Below are positions 7,502 to 12,531 of a DNA stretch of 12,531 nt, in pieces (position 1 is the first letter of the stretch; each line of letters opens with the position of its first letter). Both the position numbers and the translations under genes were made by a program. Origin of the DNA: Lentisphaerota bacterium (GTDB lineage: Bacteria > Verrucomicrobiota > Lentisphaeria > Oligosphaerales > Oligosphaeraceae); NCBI GenBank assembly GCA_012799755.1, contig JAAZKQ010000414.1, forward strand, positions 1-12,531. The letters are read 5' to 3'. The notes under the pieces were generated by a model, which saw nothing but the letters and a program-made list of their open reading frames with translations, had not been told where the DNA came from and did not search any database.

Positions 7502-8092
7502 ATGGCGCTTCCCCGCGAGATCACCTTACCTTTTACCGAGGCGAGTGTTCGTGCCCTTGAGCTGGGCGAGCCGTTATTGTTGACCGGTGTGATTCACAGC
7601 GCCCGTGATTCCGTGCACAAGCGCTTGGCCGGCGGCGCCGAACCGGCGGCGGGCCTGGACTTCAACAACGCGGTGCTCTATCACTGCGGGCCGGTGGTCA
7701 TTCGCGACGCTTCCGGTCGCTGGCGCGTGACGGCGGCCGGGCCGACGACTTCGAGCCGGGAAGAGCCCTACATGGCCGCACTTATCAGCCGCTTTCATCT
7801 GCGGGGAATCATCGGCAAGGGCGGCATGGGAGCGGCGACGGCTGCGGCTTGTCGCGAGCATGGCTGCGTCTACCTCCACGCGGTTGGCGGCGCCGCGCAG
7901 GTGCTGGCTGATTGCGTGGAGGAAATTCCCGCTGTGTATTACTTGGAAGAGTTTGGCGCGCCGGAAGCCGTGTGGGTGATGCGTGTACGACGCTTCCCGG
8001 TGATTGTCACCATGGACGCCAAGGGCAACAGCCTGCATCAGCAAGTCCTGGATGAGTCGCGGCGGCAACTCCAGAAGCTTGGTTTGCCCTGA
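7502..8092 (+). CDS. Class I fumarate hydratase / tartrate dehydratase beta subunit (196 aa)
   Basis: Matches the C-terminal (beta) subunit of two-subunit iron-sulfur hydro-lyases, which interconvert fumarate and malate or dehydrate tartrate in the cytoplasm. Diagnostic segments are GVIHSARDSVHKR (about 25-38), GPTTSSREEPYM (about 81-92) and IIGKGGMG (about 101-108), with the alternating structure of the swivel domain. Length is normal for a stand-alone beta subunit. In this enzyme family the [4Fe-4S] ligands are carried by the alpha subunit, which is usually encoded next door; here the neighbours are the FtsB-like gene 4 bp upstream and convergent rfbD downstream, so alpha must lie elsewhere or be absent. 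Fumarase versus tartrate dehydratase cannot be decided from this subunit. The ATG at 7502 is chosen because it starts the conserved region cleanly; the frame is open further upstream, overlapping the previous gene. Confidence 0.9.
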   Translation: MALPREITLPFTEASVRALELGEPLLLTGVIHSARDSVHKRLAGGAEPAAGLDFNNAVLYHCGPVVIRDASGRWRVTAAGPTTSSREEPYMAALISRFHLRGIIGKGGMGAATAAACREHGCVYLHAVGGAAQVLADCVEEIPAVYYLEEFGAPEAVWVMRVRRFPVIVTMDAKGNSLHQQVLDESRRQLQKLGLP

Positions 8093-8111
8093 GGGCTCAC
8101 GGCAAAAGTTG

Positions 8112-8939
8112 TTACCTGCATGCTTGGATGCACTCCCGCAGGCCTTCCTGCCAATGCGGGATGGTGACGGCAAAGGCCTTTTTGAACTTCGTTTTGTCCA
8201 GCACGCTGAATGAGGGGCGTTGCGCGCGGGTCGGGTAATCCCAGCTGCGAATGGGCTCGACACGGCAGGGCAGGGAGCATTGCGCCATGATGGTCACGGC
8301 GAAATCGTACCAGGAGCAGACGCCTTCGTTGCTATAGTGGTAGAGCTCGTGACAGCCGTCGCGCAGTTGCGGTAAAACAGTGATGATCGCCGCAGCCAGG
8401 TGCCCTGCGTAGGTCGGCGTGCCAACCTGGTCAAACACCACGCGCAGAGGCCGGTCACCGGTCGCCAGGCGGCGCATGGTCTTGAAGAAATTTCCCCCGT
8501 GAGGCGAATAGAGCCAGGACGAGCGGATAACCACGGCGCTGGCCGCGGCGTCCAGGCAGGCATTTTCCCCGGCGAGCTTGCTGCGGCCATAGACCGACAG
8601 CGGGCGTGCGGCATCCGTCTCCACGTAGGGCCGGGAGGATTCGCCGCTGAAAACGTAATCTGTTGAGATGTGAACGACGCGGCGCCCATACCGGGCGAGG
8701 TAGAGCGGCCCGAGGTGGTTCACTGCGTCGGCGCGCGCGGGCTCATCCTCAGCCTTGTCCACCGCCGTGTAAGCCGCGCAGTTGATGACGGCATCGTACT
8801 CGCGGTGGGCGAAGAGGGCGCGCACGGCGTCTTCACAGCTGATATCAATTTCGGCTACGTCAACGTATTCAGCGCGGTTCCCCAGCTGCGCCTGCAACTC
8901 CGTGCCCAGTTGACCATTGGCGCCGACGACTAGCAGCAT
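8112..8939 (-). CDS. rfbD: dTDP-4-dehydrorhamnose reductase (275 aa)
   Basis: Catalyses the last step of dTDP-L-rhamnose synthesis, the NAD(P)H-dependent reduction of dTDP-4-dehydro-L-rhamnose, in the cytoplasm. It is an extended short-chain dehydrogenase: the nucleotide-binding loop is GANGQLG (residues 6-12), the catalytic set is Thr93 in STDYVFSG with Tyr117 and Lys121 in VYGRSK, and NCAAYTAVDKAE (53-64) is characteristic of RmlD. The region between Asn74 and the STDYVF strand looks about five residues shorter than usual, which may trim a surface helix. AAGGAG on this strand (8948-8953) lies 8 nt before the ATG at 8939, inside the end of rfbC. The gene overlaps rfbC by 10 bp, indicating translational coupling. 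It ends 19 bp from the convergent fumarase gene. Confidence 0.95.
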   Translation of the reverse strand: MLLVVGANGQLGTELQAQLGNRAEYVDVAEIDISCEDAVRALFAHREYDAVINCAAYTAVDKAEDEPARADAVNHLGPLYLARYGRRVVHISTDYVFSGESSRPYVETDAARPLSVYGRSKLAGENACLDAAASAVVIRSSWLYSPHGGNFFKTMRRLATGDRPLRVVFDQVGTPTYAGHLAAAIITVLPQLRDGCHELYHYSNEGVCSWYDFAVTIMAQCSLPCRVEPIRSWDYPTRAQRPSFSVLDKTKFKKAFAVTIPHWQEGLRECIQACR

Positions 8940-9478
8940 GGCCGATACTCCTTGAAGCTGGGCAGCGCCCGGTCCTTGTCCGACAACACCGCCGCCGTGC
9001 TGGGTACGCCCCAATCAATGGCCAAATCGGGATCATCGTAACGGATGCCGCCCTCGGCGGCGCGGCAGTAAAAACGGTCGCATTTATAGCTGATGACGGC
9101 ACTCTCGCTGAGGACGGCAAAGCCGTGGGCGAAGCCGCGCGGGATAAAGAGACCACGGAGATTTTCCGCCGAGAGCTCCACTGCCACGTGCTGGGCATAG
9201 CTGGGCGAGCCCGGGCGCAAGTCCACCACGACGTCGCGGATGCGCCCGCTCAGCACCCGGATGTACTTGGCCTGGCCGTGCTCACCACGCTGAAAATGCA
9301 GGCCGCGAATCGTGCCGTACACGGACTGCGACTGGTTGTCCTGGACAAAAACGGCATCAATGCCATGCGCCGCAAAATCACGCTGGTTGTAGCTCTCGAA
9401 AAAGTAGCCGCGACTGTCGCAATATTGCATTGGCTCGACGATGACAACGCCGCTGATGCCCGTGTTTGTAAAAATCAT
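8930..9478 (-). CDS. rfbC: dTDP-4-dehydrorhamnose 3,5-epimerase (182 aa)
   Basis: Cupin-fold epimerase for the third step of dTDP-L-rhamnose synthesis, converting dTDP-4-keto-6-deoxyglucose to the L-lyxo form. Family hallmarks are in order: RGYFFESYN (23-31), VQDNQSQS (45-52), IRGLHFQ with candidate catalytic base His61, DVVVDLRPGS (82-91), IPRGFAHGF (112-120) and YKCDRFY (131-137), which should contain the active-site Tyr, then DDPDLAIDWG. Length is typical (about 180). AGGAG on this strand (9483-9487) lies 4 nt before the ATG at 9478; the frame is open upstream but its extra residues are not family-like. The order rfbC-rfbD is common. rfbA and rfbB, needed for the first two steps, are not in the window. 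The lyase gene ends 55 bp upstream with no convincing terminator between, so a shared transcript is possible. Confidence 0.95.
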   Translation of the reverse strand: MIFTNTGISGVVIVEPMQYCDSRGYFFESYNQRDFAAHGIDAVFVQDNQSQSVYGTIRGLHFQRGEHGQAKYIRVLSGRIRDVVVDLRPGSPSYAQHVAVELSAENLRGLFIPRGFAHGFAVLSESAVISYKCDRFYCRAAEGGIRYDDPDLAIDWGVPSTAAVLSDKDRALPSFKEYRPCC

Positions 9479-9503
9479 GGCGCTCCTGTTGTCTATTCTG
9501 CGA

Positions 9504-9527
9504 GGTGTTTTTTGCTGGTGTTTTTTG
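9504..9527. repeat. 11-bp direct repeat in the leader of rfbC
   Basis: GGTGTTTTTTG occurs at 9504-9514 and again at 9517-9527, separated by 2 bp. On the transcribed (-) strand this reads CAAAAAACACC twice, in the 55-nt gap between the lyase stop codon and the rfbC start, ending about 25 nt before the ATG. It could be a protein-binding or translational-control site, or a slippage product. Confidence 0.6.
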
Positions 9528-10200
9528 TTGTCGTCAGCGGCTGATGGGTTCACGATTGTCCAGCAGGGGCTGGTCAAGAATGCTTTCGCCGGCGGCGTCC
9601 CAGGCGCGGATATGACCGCCGATGAGGCCATCGCGATTGAAGAGCAGTTGGTAGCGGCGCCGGGTTTCTGGGCAGGTCAGCTCAATGCCGTCCTGAGTTT
9701 CGCTCTGGATGAGCCGCGCCTGAGCGAGTTTTTGGATGGGCGCCAAGCCGACTTGCAGCAGGTGCAGGAAGCGCGTTTTCTCGCCCTTGTCGGCAGGTGA
9801 CACTTCCAGACGATAGTGGCCATATTGATTATCCGGTTTGGCGAAACGATTTTCCTGGTCGAAGATTTCCCAGTTGCGGCCATTGGTCCAGAATTCCTTG
9901 CCGGGACCGCCGATGATCTCATGCTTGGCGGCGAGGGGCAGGAGCGTCCTGACGGCCATGGCGCCTTGGCCGTTGCCGGCCTGGAAGAGTTCCGGCGCCA
10001 GCGCGCTGGGTTCATTCTGGGTATGCCATAGCCACAGCTTCTGCTGATCCGGTTCGACGGAAGTGACCCGATCATAGATCACGAAGCAGTCCGGCGCCAG
10101 GTAGACGAACTGGCGGACGGCTTCCCGGCATTTCTTTTCCGAGTAGCAGAGCGTGGCGTCGCCGCCGCTGACCACATGGTAGGGCGACTGTTCAAAACCG
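9528..10200. repeat. Tandem duplication, visible part of the left copy
   Basis: This segment matches 11859-12531 without gaps, at a constant offset of 2331 bp. I counted about 45 mismatches by eye, giving about 93% identity. Similarity ends a few bases past the lyase stop codon. The right copy is cut by the window edge, so the full length of the duplicated unit is unknown. Confidence 0.95.
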
Positions 10201-11780
10201 AGGTTGACGGCCTTGCGGCGGGCGTTCTGGCCGCCGTCGCTGAAGAGCGGCACGGTAATTTTCGGCGCGTTGGCCGGGTACCAGTGGCGGGCGATCGGCT
10301 CGTCGGTCATGCGGATCAGGACGCTGTTGTGGGCGACAGTCTGAGGATAATAGGCCAGATGGTGTTCCGCATTGTCACGCGTACCGGTGTCCAGCGCCTG
10401 AAAGCCGTGCTTGTAGATGATGAAGCTGTTTTCGTCGTAGTGCTGATGGCCATCGTATTTGGCGCCGGCCTTGAAGGACGCGTAGGTCGAGTCGGCGCGG
10501 AAACCCGAGCGCACATTGACCAGCCCGTAGGAGGGGAAGAATTCGCCGAGACGACCATCGCTGATGATGGCTTCGGGATTCTCAATGACGGCATCGGCGT
10601 CGAAGTTGGTCAGCAGGAATGGCGTAAAGGGGAAGCTCCCGGTGTTGATGCGCTTGGCGCCGGGCAGGATGGCCATAATCGCCTGAGTGATCCTTGCTTG
10701 CTCGGGGAAGTCAGGCCCGTAGAAATGGATGGCCTGCGCCAAGTGCGTGTACATCAGGCCGGTGCCCATGACATTGTTGCTGTGATAAGCATCGCCCCAG
10801 CCAAACTCGTAAAAGCGTCCATCGCCGCCGAGAATGCTCATCCAATTAAAATAGTTGGCGTAGTCGCGCATATGGACCCAATGTCGGCGTCCGTCAATGC
10901 CGCAGGCCGACCGGAGCGAGTGCAGGAAGTTATAGCTCGCCCAGGGATAGGCGCCAAAGCTGTAGCCGACGGTGGGGGAAATGAGCAGGCCCTTGCCGCC
11001 GGATATCTCATCACGCCGTTGCATGACGGTGACGTAGTGCTCGTAGCCGGGACGGAGAAGCTCCTCGGCGAGGGCGTCATCAACACCGGCTTTATAGCCG
11101 ACCAGGCCGCCGTACCAGCGCAGCGTTCGCTCGCCGTAATAGCCGTCGTCCGGCCCGCCGGCATTGCGCATGTAGCCTGGGTTCTGCATGTGCTTGATGT
11201 GTTGCAGCAAGGGCAGCAGAATCTCTCGCCGTGCCTCCGGCGTCAGTGTATCGTAAAGCCAGTCGTAAGCGGCCAGGCCACAGGTGCGCGAGAAGTTGTA
11301 CCAATTGGGCATGATCCGTGAATGATCCGCCAACTGCACAAACTTCACCAGCAGACGCAAGTAGGCGATGGCCTTCACGCGGTACTCTTCCTTGCCGGTG
11401 ATCAGCCAGGCCAAGGCACATTCATTGGCGGGAAAACCGCCGTCGGTCTTGACGCCGTATTCGCAGTTGTTCTGGTTGCCGCGATTGCGGATGAAGACCA
11501 TGCGGCCCTCGTCGTCAATGCGCACATATTCCGGCAGGAACTCCAATTCAGTGGGCGGCTCAAAACGATCAACTTTGCGCAGAAGTGCCGTGAGGTAACT
11601 CTTGGCGGTGCCGTTGGCGTAATCTCGCAGCTCCGGCAGCATGTCCTGGTTGATGAATAGCCGCGGTCGGTCGGGACGAATCTTCGCCACGACTTCGTCA
11701 ACGCTCGGCGGCGGCAGCCCCTCGGCCAAGGCCAGACTCACAGGCAGGGCAACTAACAACACTGTTTTCAGCAGTTGCAC
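9534..11780 (-). CDS. Secreted heparinase II/III-like polysaccharide lyase (748 aa)
   Basis: Predicted exported lyase that would cleave uronic-acid-containing polysaccharide by beta-elimination; the substrate (heparin-like, alginate or other) is not determinable. Residues 1 to about 20 form a signal peptide ending LALA. Residues about 40-400 are helix-rich, fitting an alpha/alpha toroid, with MPNWYNFSRTCGLAAYDW and FYEFGWGDAYHSNN as likely active-site segments. From about 415 a beta-sandwich begins with the heparinase II/III signature: His445, His447 and Asp449 in GHQHYDENSF, then LDTGTRDN and TVAHNSVLI. The GTG start at 11780 is chosen because AAAGGA sits 6 nt upstream; the frame also opens at a GTG at 11795, which lacks such a site. 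A near-identical copy ends 84 bp upstream on the same strand, and rfbC follows 55 bp downstream. The family assignment is good; PL family and activity are inferred. Confidence 0.85.
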   Translation of the reverse strand: MQLLKTVLLVALPVSLALAEGLPPPSVDEVVAKIRPDRPRLFINQDMLPELRDYANGTAKSYLTALLRKVDRFEPPTELEFLPEYVRIDDEGRMVFIRNRGNQNNCEYGVKTDGGFPANECALAWLITGKEEYRVKAIAYLRLLVKFVQLADHSRIMPNWYNFSRTCGLAAYDWLYDTLTPEARREILLPLLQHIKHMQNPGYMRNAGGPDDGYYGERTLRWYGGLVGYKAGVDDALAEELLRPGYEHYVTVMQRRDEISGGKGLLISPTVGYSFGAYPWASYNFLHSLRSACGIDGRRHWVHMRDYANYFNWMSILGGDGRFYEFGWGDAYHSNNVMGTGLMYTHLAQAIHFYGPDFPEQARITQAIMAILPGAKRINTGSFPFTPFLLTNFDADAVIENPEAIISDGRLGEFFPSYGLVNVRSGFRADSTYASFKAGAKYDGHQHYDENSFIIYKHGFQALDTGTRDNAEHHLAYYPQTVAHNSVLIRMTDEPIARHWYPANAPKITVPLFSDGGQNARRKAVNLGFEQSPYHVVSGGDATLCYSEKKCREAVRQFVYLAPDCFVIYDRVTSVEPDQQKLWLWHTQNEPSALAPELFQAGNGQGAMAVRTLLPLAAKHEIIGGPGKEFWTNGRNWEIFDQENRFAKPDNQYGHYRLEVSPADKGEKTRFLHLLQVGLAPIQKLAQARLIQSETQDGIELTCPETRRRYQLLFNRDGLIGGHIRAWDAAGESILDQPLLDNREPISR

Positions 11781-11786
11781 AGTCGG

Positions 11787-11792
11787 TCCTTT
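11787..11792 (-). promoter_or_regulatory. Ribosome binding site selecting the GTG start at 11780
   Basis: On the - strand AAAGGA precedes the GTG at 11780 by 6 nt. The upstream in-frame GTG at 11795 overlaps this region and has only AT-rich sequence before it, so the downstream GTG is the better start. No ATG is available near the signal peptide. Confidence 0.6.
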
Positions 11793-11798
11793 CACTAA

Positions 11799-11814
11799 AA
11801 TAACAGCGGTTATT
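11799..11814. repeat. Perfect 6-bp inverted repeat upstream of the lyase ribosome site
   Basis: AATAAC (11799-11804) and GTTATT (11809-11814) flank a 4-base loop, in an AT-rich patch within GC-rich DNA. It lies 6 bp upstream of the AAAGGA site of the downstream lyase gene. It could be a small operator or a leader hairpin; as an RNA stem it would be weak. Confidence 0.4.
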
Positions 11815-11860
11815 GCCCTGCTGCGTCGCTTTGGCGATGACGCTGCCGCAGGGCGTTTTT
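11815..11860 (+). terminator. Stem-loop with T run between the two lyase copies
   Basis: GCCCTGC (11815-11821) pairs with GCAGGGC (11848-11854), and inside it GCGTC (11823-11827) pairs with GACGC (11839-11843), leaving a small internal loop and an 11-base apical loop. The + strand continues with GTTTTT, so it reads as a terminator for + strand transcription, opposite to both flanking genes. On the - strand the stem follows the upstream copy's stop codon by only 10 bp but lacks a directly following T run, so it may merely attenuate or protect the mRNA end. Confidence 0.4.
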
Positions 11861-12531
11861 GTCGTCAGCGGCTGATGGGCTCACGCTTGTCCAGCAAGGG
11901 CTGGTCGAGGATGCTTTCACCGGCGGCGTCCCAGGCGCGGATATGACCGCCGATGAGACCATCGCGATTGAAGAGCAGTTGGTAGCGGCGTTGTGTTTCC
12001 GGGCAGGTCAGCTCAATGCCGTCCTGAGTTTCGCTTTGGATGAGACGCGCCTGGGCGAGTTTTTGTATGGGCGCCAAGCCGACTTGCAGCAGGTGCAGGA
12101 AGCGCGTCTTCTCGCCTTGGTCGGCGGGTGACACTTCCAGACGATAGCGACCAAACTGGTTATCCGGTTTGGCGAGGCGATTTTCCTGGTCGAAGATTTC
12201 CCAATTGCGGCCATTGGTCCAGTATTCCTTGCCGGGCCCACCGATGATTTCGTGCTTGGCGGCAACGGGCAGGAGCGTTCTGACGGCCATGGCGCCTTGG
12301 CCGTTGCCGGCCTGGAAGAGTTCCGGCGCCAGCGCGCTGGGTTCATTCTGGGTGTGCCACAGCCACACCTTCTGCTGATCCGGTTCGACGGAAGTGACCC
12401 GATCATAGACCACGAAGCAGTCCGGCGCCAGGTAGACGAACTGGCGGACGGCCTCCCGGCATTTCTTCTCTGAGTAGCAGAGCGTGGCGTCGCCGCCGCT
12501 GACCACGTGGTAGGGCGATTGCTCAAAACCG
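11859..12531. repeat. Tandem duplication, right copy cut by the window edge
   Basis: Partner of 9528-10200: gap-free match with about 45 mismatches in 673 bp. It covers the last 22 codons-per-hundred or so of the lyase gene as judged against the complete copy (about 30% of its length) and continues past the edge, so the duplication is at least this long. Confidence 0.95.
11865..12531 (-). CDS. Second heparinase II/III-like lyase, 3' part only
   Basis: C-terminal 222 or so residues of a lyase almost identical to the complete downstream copy; the 5' part lies beyond the right edge. The frame is open to the edge, where it reads GFEQSPYHVVSGG as in the other copy, so the coding region must continue past the apparent internal GTG at 12506. 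Over the last 213 residues I count about 10 substitutions and no gaps. Most are conservative (Val/Ile, Val/Leu, Phe/Tyr) and most nucleotide changes are silent, which suggests that both copies are maintained as working proteins. The visible part is the beta-sandwich only; the catalytic segments are out of view. It is transcribed toward the second copy, whose start lies 84 bp downstream. Confidence 0.9.
   Translation of the reverse strand, partial: GFEQSPYHVVSGGDATLCYSEKKCREAVRQFVYLAPDCFVVYDRVTSVEPDQQKVWLWHTQNEPSALAPELFQAGNGQGAMAVRTLLPVAAKHEIIGGPGKEYWTNGRNWEIFDQENRLAKPDNQFGRYRLEVSPADQGEKTRFLHLLQVGLAPIQKLAQARLIQSETQDGIELTCPETQRRYQLLFNRDGLIGGHIRAWDAAGESILDQPLLDKREPISR

Noticed and set aside
8086..8096. 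GCCC-TGA-GGGC mini-hairpin at the convergent gene ends as a bidirectional terminator
   Set aside because: A 4-bp stem with a 3-base loop and no T run on either side is too weak to call.
10176..11321. Long open frame (381 codons) on the + strand, antisense to the lyase gene
   Set aside because: It mirrors the coding strand of a supported gene. The valine, glycine and alanine-rich translation shows no family motif and there is no convincing ribosome site.
11865..12506. Treating the right-hand lyase fragment as a short complete gene starting with GTG at 12506
   Set aside because: The frame stays open and homologous to the full-length copy up to the window edge, so the GTG is an internal valine codon.
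1..12531. Defence, phage, CRISPR, transposon or secondary-metabolite system
   Set aside because: I looked for regularly spaced repeats, transposase or integrase motifs, toxin-antitoxin pairs and synthase domains on both strands and saw none.

Overview
The window is GC-rich bacterial DNA that is densely coding. Its mix of large secreted glycosidases, a duplicated heparinase II/III-type lyase, a two-PDZ HtrA protease and a split class I fumarase subunit suggests a polysaccharide-degrading member of the PVC group (Lentisphaerota, Kiritimatiellota or Verrucomicrobiota-like). That placement is inferred from protein style; there is no rRNA or other marker to settle it.

Layout. Genes from 283 to 8092 lie on the + strand and genes from 8112 to the right edge lie on the - strand, meeting tail to tail with 19 bp between stop codons. 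The + strand carries: (1) a 1057-aa exported clan GH-A-like glycosidase with N-terminal beta-sandwich modules; (2) a 634-aa exported GH39/GH5-like glycosidase whose TIM barrel appears to be split by an insert of about 240 residues; (3) a 458-aa exported HtrA/DegP-type serine protease; (4) a 90-aa FtsB/DivIC-like divisome protein; (5) a 196-aa class I fumarase/tartrate dehydratase beta subunit without its alpha partner. The - strand, read in transcription order, carries: (6) the 3' end of a heparinase II/III-like lyase gene cut by the right edge; (7) a complete second copy of that lyase (748 aa); (8) rfbC and (9) rfbD, the last two enzymes of dTDP-L-rhamnose synthesis, overlapping by 10 bp.

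How it fits together. Genes 1, 2, 6 and 7 are predicted exported carbohydrate-active enzymes that would attack polysaccharide outside the cytoplasm. HtrA is a plausible quality-control partner in the envelope. FtsB/DivIC and the fumarase subunit look like housekeeping genes in a short operon. rfbC and rfbD probably feed cell-surface rhamnose and sit 55 bp downstream of the lyase, so they may share its transcript.

Most notable points: the split-barrel glycosidase, the recent tandem lyase duplication (about 93% nucleotide and 95% protein identity over the visible part, no indels), the solitary fumarase beta subunit, and several small repeats between genes. I saw no CRISPR array, transposase, tRNA, rRNA, or defence or phage system, and nothing I can honestly call a wholly new system.
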